DNA of 64,000 nucleotides from Bog-950 sp044225825 (GTDB lineage Bacteria; Bacteroidota; Bacteroidia; Chitinophagales; LD1). The stretch is from the NCBI GenBank assembly GCA_044225825.1, contig JBGAIB010000007.1, positions 62,001-126,000 on the forward strand, written 5' to 3'. This document shows positions 34,628 to 42,701 of the stretch, piece after piece. Below the pieces are notes generated by a model. It ran no database searches. It was not told the DNA's origin and saw nothing but the letters and a program-made list of their open reading frames with translations. A program made the position numbers and the translations under genes. Position 1 is the first letter of the stretch. Every line of letters starts with the position of its first letter.

Positions 34628-35368
34628 TTAGATCACCTTCGCTTCTTCGTGTAATAAACGAACCAGTTCGGCTACATTGTCCTTATCAATCAGTTTCACC
34701 TGCTTGGCTTTTTCAGGCAATGCAAACGAAGCGATAGAAGTAAGTTTATCGGCACCTACTGCAGGCACAACAGCCAAAGGCTTGGTGCGGGCACCCATAA
34801 TACCTTTCATGTTAGGGATGCGGGCTTCGGCCAGTTCCTTTTGCGCGCAAACTACCAAAGGCAGTTTTACTTCAACGGTTTCTGTTCCGCCTTCAATTTC
34901 GCGTTTCATGGTAGCTACACCGCCTTCAATTTCCAGTTTTTGAACCAGGGCAACGCAAGGCAGGTCTAACAGTTCGGCCACCATACCGCCCACCTGGAAC
35001 GAGTTGAAGTCGATTGTTTCCTTACCGGTAATAATCAGGTCGTAGTTTTCGGCTTTAGCATGGGCCGCAATCTGCGAGGCTACAAAGTAGGCATCGGTAG
35101 CGTCGGCATCCACACGCACGGCTTTATCGGCACCAATGGCCAGGGCCTTACGGATAATTTGTTCCGCATCGGCACCACCTACGTGTATTACCACCACTTC
35201 GCCGCCCTGCTTCTCTTTCAGTTCGCAGGCGCGCACCAGGGCGTACCACTCGTCGGTAGGGTTCATAATAAAGGTTACGCCATCCGGGTTAAAGCGGGTG
35301 TTATTGTCAACAAAGGCGATTTTCGATGTTGTATCGGGCACTTTGGCAATAGGAACAAGAATCTTCAT
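34628..35368 (-). CDS. etfB: Electron transfer flavoprotein, beta subunit
   Basis: 246 aa from ATG 35368; the upstream 18 codons in frame lie across the promoter and are excluded. MKILVPIAKVPDTTSK start, AMP-binding region AIGADKAVRVD and the ETF-beta signature region VALVQKLEIEGGVATMKREI with GIMGARTKPL. Heterodimer partner of EtfA. First gene of the operon, with a clear promoter 26 bases upstream. Confidence 0.96.
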   Translation of the reverse strand: MKILVPIAKVPDTTSKIAFVDNNTRFNPDGVTFIMNPTDEWYALVRACELKEKQGGEVVVIHVGGADAEQIIRKALAIGADKAVRVDADATDAYFVASQIAAHAKAENYDLIITGKETIDFNSFQVGGMVAELLDLPCVALVQKLEIEGGVATMKREIEGGTETVEVKLPLVVCAQKELAEARIPNMKGIMGARTKPLAVVPAVGADKLTSIASFALPEKAKQVKLIDKDNVAELVRLLHEEAKVI

Positions 35369-35393
35369 CTTTATGCTTTTTAAAATTGCGCTG

Positions 35394-35423
35394 CGAATAT
35401 AGGCAGTACAGGAGATTTCCAAA
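35394..35423 (-). promoter_or_regulatory. Promoter of etfBA
   Basis: TTTG (35420-35423), 18 bases, then TATATTCG (35394-35401). The segment TACTGCCTATATTCGCA is almost identical to the atpD promoter (TACTGCCTATTTTCGCA). Confidence 0.7.
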
Positions 35424-35521
35424 ACATAACTTCCGTCAGTAGGCCGGGTGTTGATTACCTTTCCCTACCATCGGTAGATATACGGCAGAAGGCGGGGTTT
35501 TACCTCTTAAAACAAGTGGAT

Positions 35522-35833
35522 ATGGTTATTAACAGATTGGAGAAACTGAAGGAAATGGAGGCGCTGAAGCCCGAAGATCCGTTCCTTAAATATGCCCTGG
35601 CACAGGAATATTACAGCCTGGAGCAGTATGGCGAAGCGCTGAAAATTTACCAAACCCTGTTAGATAAGCGCCCCGATTACCTGCCCACCTACTACCAGCT
35701 AGGGAAGCTTTATGAGCAACTGGGGCATTTTGCCGATGCCCAGCGCAGCTACGAACAGGGAATGATAATTGCCCAGCAGCAAGGTGAGTTGAAAACGCTG
35801 GGCGAACTGCGGGCCGCTTTAGAGGAACTGTAA
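35522..35833 (+). CDS. Small TPR protein
   Basis: 103 aa from ATG 35522 (a GTG six bases upstream is possible). Two to three TPR units are seen: FLKYALAQEYYSLEQYGEAL, PTYYQLGKLYEQLGHFADAQ, then a capping helix ending LGELRAALEEL. No signal peptide, so a cytosolic protein-protein interaction module; partner unknown. It precedes tilS by 38 bases on the same strand and may share its transcript. Confidence 0.8.
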   Translation: MVINRLEKLKEMEALKPEDPFLKYALAQEYYSLEQYGEALKIYQTLLDKRPDYLPTYYQLGKLYEQLGHFADAQRSYEQGMIIAQQQGELKTLGELRAALEEL

Positions 35834-35871
35834 ACACCCGGTGTAGGAAAGAAAAAATAGCTTTGCGTTTG

Positions 35872-37227
35872 ATGCGTGGAAAGAATGACCTGTTAGAAAA
35901 TTTTATTGCCTTTAACGAGCGGAACAAACTGGCCGGCAGGCATAAGCGCGTGCTGCTAGCAATCAGCGGCGGTATGGACTCGGTAGTGCTGGCCGATTTG
36001 TTGCAGCGCGCAGGCTATACGTTTGGTATAGCCCATTGCAACTTCGGTTTACGCGGTGATGAATCGGACGGTGATGAACAATTGGTACGTAGCCTTGCTG
36101 AACAATACAAGGTGCCCGGCTACTTTAAAAGGTTCGATACGGAAGTTTATGCTACCGAACACAAACTAAGCATACAGGTAGCGGCGCGCGAGCTGCGCTA
36201 CGCGTGGTTTGAACAGGTGCGCCGCGAAAACAAGTTTGATTTTATTGCTACCGCCCATCACCTGAATGATAATATAGAGACAATACTCTACAACTTTATT
36301 AAGGGTACCGGCATACGCGGCCTGCGCGGCATTTTACCGAAACAGCAAAAGATTATCCGTCCGCTGTTGTTTGCCACCCGTGAGCAAATTGCAGCCTGGC
36401 AGCAGGAACATAAATTGATATACCGCGAAGACAGCAGCAATGCCAGCGATAAATACACGCGCAACAAGTTGCGGTTGCAAGTATTGCCTTTACTAAAAGA
36501 GATAAATCCTGCATTGGAAGAAACCATCGGCACGCGGGTGGAGTTGCTGCATCTGGTGGAGGACTTATACGACAAACAGATTGCCCGGCAACATAAACGC
36601 CTGTTTTTAAAACGTGGTAACGACATTTATATCCCTCTTGCACTGCTGGAGAAAACAACCGGCGCGGAACATGCTTTATTTGAATACCTGAAAGCCTATG
36701 GCTTTAACGCTACCCAGGTAAAAGAATTGATGGAAAGCACAGCTGCCACACCGGGCAAACAATGGCTGGCAGCGCAGGGCCGTATAATTAAGGACCGCAG
36801 GTTTTATATCCTGAGTGCCTACCCTGCAAAGCAACAAAGTGTGCTGGCGTTACAAGAAGGTGATACCGAGTTGCACACGGAAGGGCTGCAGTTACAGGTA
36901 GAAAGAAAACCTAACGCTGAAGTGCAGATTACCGCCGACAAAAACACGGTTTATCTGAATGCCGATAAGTTAAGTTTCCCCTTACTGCTGCGCCGCTGGA
37001 AACAGGGCGACTACTTCTACCCATTCGGTATGGGAATGAAGAAAAAGAAACTGAAGAAGTTTTTTACCGATCAGAAAATTGCGCTGCACGAGAAAGAGCA
37101 ATGCTGGGTAATGGAAAGTGATAAGAAAATTGTTTGGCTGGTAGGGCAGCGCAGCGATGAGCGTTTTAAAGTAACACCTGCTACCAAAGAAGTGCTGGTG
37201 GTGAAACTTTTAAACAAGAAACAATAG
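35872..37227 (+). CDS. tilS: tRNA(Ile)-lysidine synthase
   Basis: 451 aa. PP-loop ATPase motif AISGGMDSVVLADLL near residue 27, with ATAHHLNDNIETILYNFIKG downstream. The TilS linker and C-terminal domain (FPLLLRRWKQGDYFYPFGMG, KKLKKFFTDQKIALHEKEQC) are present. It converts C34 of tRNA-Ile(CAU) to lysidine so the tRNA reads AUA; essential in most bacteria. ATG at 35872 is preferred over the TTG at 35863. Confidence 0.94.
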   Translation: MRGKNDLLENFIAFNERNKLAGRHKRVLLAISGGMDSVVLADLLQRAGYTFGIAHCNFGLRGDESDGDEQLVRSLAEQYKVPGYFKRFDTEVYATEHKLSIQVAARELRYAWFEQVRRENKFDFIATAHHLNDNIETILYNFIKGTGIRGLRGILPKQQKIIRPLLFATREQIAAWQQEHKLIYREDSSNASDKYTRNKLRLQVLPLLKEINPALEETIGTRVELLHLVEDLYDKQIARQHKRLFLKRGNDIYIPLALLEKTTGAEHALFEYLKAYGFNATQVKELMESTAATPGKQWLAAQGRIIKDRRFYILSAYPAKQQSVLALQEGDTELHTEGLQLQVERKPNAEVQITADKNTVYLNADKLSFPLLLRRWKQGDYFYPFGMGMKKKKLKKFFTDQKIALHEKEQCWVMESDKKIVWLVGQRSDERFKVTPATKEVLVVKLLNKKQ

Positions 37228-37407
37228 TTGCCACAAAGACACAAAGCAACTAAGTTCATTTTCAGGAAAAACAAATACTATTCACACAAAGACACGAAGA
37301 AAGGAAGGGAGTTTAAAGGAATACCAGGAACGAACCTTATTCATAACCCCTAGCGCCTTTGTTTCTTTGTGTTATATCTTCTTTGTGCCTTTTTACCCTA
37401 GTGGCAA
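37228..37407. repeat. MITE-like element with imperfect terminal inverted repeats
   Basis: The left end reads TTGCCACAAAGACACAAAG. The right end, read on the opposite strand, is TTGCCAC, nine bases, then AAAGGCACAAAG. Inner CACAAAGACAC / CTTTGTTTCTTTGTG motifs extend the symmetry. No coding capacity. Similar CCACAAAGACACAAAG repeats are scattered in other genomes, from memory. It lies between tilS and the next promoter. Confidence 0.55.
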
Positions 37408-37475
37408 TGTTGTTTAGTTTTTGGGGTCTTAGTAAGCAAAGGAAACGGGCGGTTATAAAACATCGTGGGAAGGAT

Positions 37476-37483
37476 TATCTTTG
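37476..37483 (+). promoter_or_regulatory. -7 promoter box of the coiled-coil gene
   Basis: TATCTTTG, exact consensus, 41 bases before the ATG at 37525. This sets the start at 37525, since a GTG at 37465 would lie upstream of the transcription start. The -33 element is not obvious. Confidence 0.5.
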
Positions 37484-37524
37484 AAGCCTCTTACAAACAC
37501 GACACACGTTTAAATTACAACGAC

Positions 37525-38649
37525 ATGCTTTCACGATTTACTGCTGTAGGTACTACTGCTGATGAAAAAGAAGTGATCCTCGCTTACGAATTAAAAGAGG
37601 AAGAATTTAAGGTGAACCTTACCATTGTGCCCAAGAAATTACTGAGCACCGAAGAAGTAGCCAAACTGGAAAAGGAATGGATAGAGGGGGGAGAATTTAC
37701 GTTCCCTGAAGAGGCTGTGAAGGTAAATCCTAACCTGAACAGCGAAACCATTTTACCGGACGACATCCGTTCGGGTGAAACAGGAAAAATCCGTATCAAG
37801 CAAAACGAATGGGCTTACCAACTGCTTACTGTTAAGTTGTGGGAAAGCTATTTGCTGGAACTGGAAGAACTGAAAAAACGTGCTGCTGCACTTACACAAT
37901 ACGACCGCGCTTTGTTTGATGAAGCAAAATCGTTTTGGGAGCGTGTGCTGGAGCATCGCAAGGGCCGCGACATCAGCCAGGAGAGCCTGGACAAGATAAA
38001 GGATGATGTAAACTCCATTTTTGAAAAACTGAAAACTTTCCGCAAATCGGAGAGTGCCGAGTTTGAAGCAGCCAGCGCTAAACTGCGTGATGAATTTAAT
38101 GCCAGGTTAGAGGACATCCGCAAACGCGCCGAAGGCCATCCGAACTACAAAGCGCTGTTAGAAGAACTGAAGCAGTTACAGGCCGCAGCCCGTAAAGCAC
38201 GCCTTACCAAAGCCGACGATACCCAATTGCGCAAAGTATGCGATGCGGTATTTCAGCACATCAACGAACAACGCAACAGTTTCTTTAGCGATAAAACGGC
38301 TTCGCGTATTAAAGGCTTAACCGAAGTAATTCAGAAAATGGAAGCTTCGCTGAACCGCGACAAGAAGGACCTGGAATACATGCTGAAGAAAACCAACAGC
38401 AGCAGCATTAAACAGCTGGAACTGCAACTGGTTAAGGTTAAGACCAACCTGCTGAACGAGGCTATTGCCAGCAAGGAAGCTAAACTGAAAGATATTTATG
38501 CTACCATGGAGAGCCTGCAACAAATGAGCAACCGCAGCCAGGGCAAAATTAAAACCGAAGGCAAGGCAGAAGAAGGCGCAGAAGAAAACCCGGCAGTGGA
38601 GCAGGAAGCCCCACAAACCGATGAGGCTACTTCGCAGCCAGGCGAATAG
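37525..38649 (+). CDS. Coiled-coil protein, DUF349-like
   Basis: 374 aa. Residues 1-100 are a mixed alpha/beta head (ILAYELKEEEFKVNLTIVPK). From ~115 the protein is almost entirely long coiled coil with repeated Lys/Glu/Leu heptads and F/W-x-x-A-K-S-F-W elements (DEAKSFWERVLEHRKGR, KDDVNSIFEKLKTFRKSESA), resembling DUF349-type helices. The tail is acidic and Gly/Glu-rich (EGKAEEGAEENPAVEQEAPQ). No membrane span. Function unknown; perhaps structural or RNA/chromosome associated. Its last 23 bases overlap the convergent gene at 38627. Confidence 0.7.
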   Translation: MLSRFTAVGTTADEKEVILAYELKEEEFKVNLTIVPKKLLSTEEVAKLEKEWIEGGEFTFPEEAVKVNPNLNSETILPDDIRSGETGKIRIKQNEWAYQLLTVKLWESYLLELEELKKRAAALTQYDRALFDEAKSFWERVLEHRKGRDISQESLDKIKDDVNSIFEKLKTFRKSESAEFEAASAKLRDEFNARLEDIRKRAEGHPNYKALLEELKQLQAAARKARLTKADDTQLRKVCDAVFQHINEQRNSFFSDKTASRIKGLTEVIQKMEASLNRDKKDLEYMLKKTNSSSIKQLELQLVKVKTNLLNEAIASKEAKLKDIYATMESLQQMSNRSQGKIKTEGKAEEGAEENPAVEQEAPQTDEATSQPGE

Positions 38650-40216
38650 CTTTTACACGGTTATTAACCGTTACAGCAATATTGTAAACTCCTTTTGGTA
38701 ATGTGCTTACATCCAAAAGGAGTTTTTGTTTTCCGCCAGGCAGTTGCTTATCGCACAACAGTTTTACAAGGCGGCCTGTCATATCCAATACTTCCACTTT
38801 TACAGTTTCAGGTTTCAGCAGGGTAAAGCATATCTCCGACTCTGCCGATGTTGGATTGGGGTAGGCATAAAAATCGAGCACCGGGCTGCTTACCTCCACA
38901 GGCTTTATACTATTAGGGTTTTTATTGATATACACCTCGAACACACGTTGACTACCAAAGCTTAAACCAGGGTCGATAGTATTGATGTTAAGGCCGGTAC
39001 TTTCTATACCGCCGGCGATATAACCTATGCGCTGGTGATTGCCGCAGGTAGTGAGGTTTACATACCGGTTGCGGTACAGCGGCACACTATCATCGAGAAA
39101 GAAGTAAGCATTGGAACCAAGCAAGGCCGGCATTTGAATTCCGGCATTCACCTCATAGTAGTTGTTATCCATATCGCGCACCACATCGCTAATGGTACGT
39201 ACAAACGGCACCATGCTATCGGCCACAGTAGCGCCTGTTGAATCGACATAATACATGCTCATACCACCAAAGAAGAGGTGATGGTTGATGGCATTAATAG
39301 AGTCGATAACCGGACAAAAAGCGCTGTGATACTGGCTTAGGTTCTGGTTAAAATCGTTACGCACGATAACGGTATCGGGATAGATCTCGATGCAGTTGAA
39401 ATACGGGAGGTCGATGTTTTTGTGGAACACCCCGCTATAGGCTAACAGCCCCTCTCCTTTCCAGGCGTTAATAAACGGTATGAGGTTATAATCGCGGCGG
39501 TGGAAATTATCGGTGTCGCGGATGGCTGTATACGCATAGATACCGAGATTGGTGCCATCGTCGCTGATACGGAACTTACGGATCTCCTCGCTGTACACCT
39601 GCACATGAAAACCATTTGTATCCGTACGCTCGTAGTAGCCATCGAAGCGATGACCGAAGACGAGGTAATAGGTTGAATCGAGCTTTTGCAAGTGTGCCCC
39701 GCAAATAGCCATGGTGGTATCCTGCAATTGGCGGAAAAACGAGGCAATCGGCTGATTGGTGATTACGGCATTCATGAGTCCGGGCATGTTTACCGCCGTA
39801 AGCGTTGGCCAGGTTATAAAATTCTGAATGGCATCCTTCCAGCCATAGCCGCCGATCATGTATAAGGTAGAATCCTGTAGATAAAACTCCATGTTGGACG
39901 AAGTGATGGCTTCGCGGATACTATCGGGCAGGGAGTAGACATCGGCAGTCCACTTTTGATTGGTAGCAGGGTCAATAACATAAATAGAGTCGTTGATGCC
40001 TGAGGTAGGAAAAGCAAACGGCGGCTGAAAGCCATGCAAGCCGTTTTTGCGGCCACCAATGGCAAACCACTTATGGTTATAGCTGCCAAAAGCACCGGAA
40101 TGCACCGGCAGGTTAATGGAAAGACCGGAAGGCACTACTTCGAGTGTAAAAAGTTGTTGCGCTTCGGCTACTAAGGCAGCAACAGACAACAGCAGGAAGA
40201 AAAAGAAACGAGGCAT
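38627..40216 (-). CDS. Kelch-like secreted protein with type-A T9SS sorting domain
   Basis: 529 aa. Signal peptide at residues 1-19, then kelch-like strands (HKWFAIGGRKNGLHGF, STLYMIGGYGWKDAIQ, NHHLFFGGMSMYYVDSTG), suggesting a beta-propeller over residues ~25-440. The last ~80 residues (DFYAYPNPTSAESEICFTLL ... LPKGVYNIAV) are the type-A T9SS domain, which is cleaved and linked to the cell surface or released. No enzyme motif is seen. It lies 9 bases after the sugar dehydrogenase gene, so probably in one operon. Confidence 0.85.
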   Translation of the reverse strand: MPRFFFFLLLSVAALVAEAQQLFTLEVVPSGLSINLPVHSGAFGSYNHKWFAIGGRKNGLHGFQPPFAFPTSGINDSIYVIDPATNQKWTADVYSLPDSIREAITSSNMEFYLQDSTLYMIGGYGWKDAIQNFITWPTLTAVNMPGLMNAVITNQPIASFFRQLQDTTMAICGAHLQKLDSTYYLVFGHRFDGYYERTDTNGFHVQVYSEEIRKFRISDDGTNLGIYAYTAIRDTDNFHRRDYNLIPFINAWKGEGLLAYSGVFHKNIDLPYFNCIEIYPDTVIVRNDFNQNLSQYHSAFCPVIDSINAINHHLFFGGMSMYYVDSTGATVADSMVPFVRTISDVVRDMDNNYYEVNAGIQMPALLGSNAYFFLDDSVPLYRNRYVNLTTCGNHQRIGYIAGGIESTGLNINTIDPGLSFGSQRVFEVYINKNPNSIKPVEVSSPVLDFYAYPNPTSAESEICFTLLKPETVKVEVLDMTGRLVKLLCDKQLPGGKQKLLLDVSTLPKGVYNIAVTVNNRVKAIRLAAK

Positions 40217-40225
40217 GCGAACTAT

Positions 40226-42580
40226 TTATTGAATAACAATTTTGCGGCTTACCGTTCCGCGTGTATTGGTTACCGTTAAGGAGTATACTCCTTTAGGCTG
40301 CATAGTTACATCTACAGCTAATGTAGAGGCAGCGGTACCCGCTTGTATATTTTTATTAAAACAAATGCGGCCTGTTAAATCGGTTAGTGAAACCTGCACT
40401 GTTTCCTTTACCAGCGATTGAACGCTAAGCGTGAATAAACCGTTGCTTGGGTTAGGCTGCACCTGCAATTGCAGACCGGCAGCAGTTTCGTAAATACCCT
40501 CGCAAATGGCGGCCAGTATAACAACGCTATCCACTGATTGACAACCATACTGATTGGTATACGTGTAGTAGGCGGTAAACGTGCCGGGCACCTGGGTATT
40601 AAAATTGTTGTTGGTTACACCCGTTCCGCTAAACACACCACCAACAGGCGTTATAAAGCCTGCCAAGGGCAGATCGGGATCGTCGAAAGCGCAGTATAGG
40701 ATATTGGTGCTATCAACAGTTAAGGCCGTAGGCGCGCCAACACTCATGTTAAGTTGCGTGGAGGAGGTACACCCATTTATATCGGTAAGTGTATAGCCAA
40801 GAGCTACATTGCCAAGGCCGGCACTTGCGGGAATAAATAAGGTATCGGCACTAACACCATTGCCACTGAATACACCTCCTGCAGGTGTAACAGCGCCCAC
40901 CAGCGAAAGAGCAGGTTCGTTGGCACAGAAAACGGTATCGGATATGTTTTTAGTAAGTGCTGCGGTATCGTGTATGGTAACACCAAAACCGTAGGAGGAA
41001 GAACAACCAAATTGATTGATATAGGTGTATTGCAAACCGGCAGTACCTGCACCAGCCGTAAGCGTACTTAACTGATTAGCTGCCACACCCGGGCCGGTAT
41101 AGGTTCCTCCCGCAGGGCTTACATAGCCAGCCAATGGTATGCTGCCTGAATTCTGACAGAACTCTTTAGGCAGGTTGTTATCAGTAAGAGCATCGGGTTG
41201 ATGAACGGTTACGTAAATGGAATCGGAAAAAGCTTCGCAGCCCGCCTGCACTTTGCTTACCCTCACCTTATACCAATCGCTTGTGGTGGCGGTAAATTCG
41301 TTGGACGTAGCGCCGCCGATACTGCCGGCGGTGTTATACCACAGGTACGAGAGCGTATCGCCTTTGAGTGCAGAAAGTTTAACAGAGGAGCAGCCTTCGA
41401 TAGAATCATTGAAGGAGATGAAGGCTACGGGATTACAATCAGAGGTTTCGGTGATGCGGTAAACGCGGCCATTTTCGGCGCATACATACATTTCGCCCAG
41501 GTTATCCTGCCCGAAGCTCATATACTGATTATTGAGAAAATCCTGTAATGTATCCGGATCGAAGGTATTAGGACCGGTGCGCTTCACACTCCAGAACTGA
41601 CCACTGCAATAATCGGTAAGCAGATAGCGGCCCCAGAGCGCACTGTATTGCGTGCCGCGATACACATAGCCACCGGTTACAGAACAACTGGTAAAATTAG
41701 AGTGGCTATATTCAAATACCGGGTCGGTGTAGTTATTATAAGGGCAAACGGTAGTATTAGGTCCGGCATGCAGACCTTCGCGGCAACGCCAGCCGTAGTT
41801 GTGCCCGCCGGTATCGCCTGCCGCCTGAAAGTCTATTTCTTCGTACGTGCCCTGGCCTACATCGCCAATCCAGAAATCGCCGGTGATGCGGTCGAAACTG
41901 ATACGCCATGGATTGCGCAACCCATAGGCCCAGATCTCTTCTTTGGCATTTGCTACACCAACAAAAGGATTAGTGGGCGGTATAGCATATGTGCTTTGGT
42001 TGGTAACATCTAAACGCAAAATTTTTGCCAGGTAGGTGTTGATGCTTTGTCCGTTGCCATTAGGATCGTTCTGACTGCCGCCGTCGCCTTGCCCATCGTA
42101 TAGATATCCATCGGGGCCAAAACGCAGGGAGCCACCGTTGTGGTTGGTGTAAGGTTGTGTGAAGGTAAGCAGTATCACCTCGCTGTTCGGGTCGGCCACA
42201 TTGCTATCGGCTGGTGAAACACTGAAACGCGAAATGCGTGTTGAACCGGAGCCTGTACCATTAGTGTAGTTTACATAAAAGTAACCATCCTGTTTGTAGT
42301 TGGGGCTGAATGCAAGCCCCAGTAAACCCTGTTCGTTACCGGTTGAAAGTACGCGGGAGGTGATATCGAGAAACGGTGTTGCGCTTACCACACCGCTTTT
42401 GCTCATTATTTTGATACGGCCTACTTTTTCGACCACAAAAATGCGTTGGTCGCCGCAGTTTTGAATATCGACAGGGCGGCTAAAACCCGTGCCAACCTGC
42501 ACCAGATTTAACTGAGGCAATTGCGCAAAAAGGGCAGCTGCCATAAACAGGAAAGTAAGTACCGCGTAGTATTTCTTCAT
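40226..42580 (-). CDS. PQQ-dependent sugar dehydrogenase-like secreted enzyme with T9SS domain
   Basis: 784 aa. After the signal peptide (to ~20), residues 20-390 are a glucose/sorbosone dehydrogenase beta-propeller: FSRPVDIQNCGDQRIFVVEK, EQGLLGLAFSPNYKQDGYFY, NHNGGSLRFGPDGYLYDGQG and NPWRISFDRITGDFWIGDVG. Residues ~400-690 hold three Ig-like adhesion repeats, with GGTYTGPGVAANQLST, GGVFSGNGVSADTLF and GGVFSGTGVTNN as periodic marks. The last 75 residues are a type-A T9SS domain (VQPNPSNGLFTLSVQS, MQPKGVYSLTV). Substrate unknown; the propeller could also be non-enzymatic. Upstream partner of the kelch-like gene. Confidence 0.88.
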   Translation of the reverse strand: MKKYYAVLTFLFMAAALFAQLPQLNLVQVGTGFSRPVDIQNCGDQRIFVVEKVGRIKIMSKSGVVSATPFLDITSRVLSTGNEQGLLGLAFSPNYKQDGYFYVNYTNGTGSGSTRISRFSVSPADSNVADPNSEVILLTFTQPYTNHNGGSLRFGPDGYLYDGQGDGGSQNDPNGNGQSINTYLAKILRLDVTNQSTYAIPPTNPFVGVANAKEEIWAYGLRNPWRISFDRITGDFWIGDVGQGTYEEIDFQAAGDTGGHNYGWRCREGLHAGPNTTVCPYNNYTDPVFEYSHSNFTSCSVTGGYVYRGTQYSALWGRYLLTDYCSGQFWSVKRTGPNTFDPDTLQDFLNNQYMSFGQDNLGEMYVCAENGRVYRITETSDCNPVAFISFNDSIEGCSSVKLSALKGDTLSYLWYNTAGSIGGATSNEFTATTSDWYKVRVSKVQAGCEAFSDSIYVTVHQPDALTDNNLPKEFCQNSGSIPLAGYVSPAGGTYTGPGVAANQLSTLTAGAGTAGLQYTYINQFGCSSSYGFGVTIHDTAALTKNISDTVFCANEPALSLVGAVTPAGGVFSGNGVSADTLFIPASAGLGNVALGYTLTDINGCTSSTQLNMSVGAPTALTVDSTNILYCAFDDPDLPLAGFITPVGGVFSGTGVTNNNFNTQVPGTFTAYYTYTNQYGCQSVDSVVILAAICEGIYETAAGLQLQVQPNPSNGLFTLSVQSLVKETVQVSLTDLTGRICFNKNIQAGTAASTLAVDVTMQPKGVYSLTVTNTRGTVSRKIVIQ

Positions 42581-42701
42581 ACAAGTAAATTATACCCTGA
42601 AAGTAAAAAAGTATGCCTCAAAAAACGAAGTTGCCGGAGGTATACTACTAACATAGCGCTACCTGCCTGAATTAAAAGGGCTTATCCCTGAACCGAAGAA
42701 T

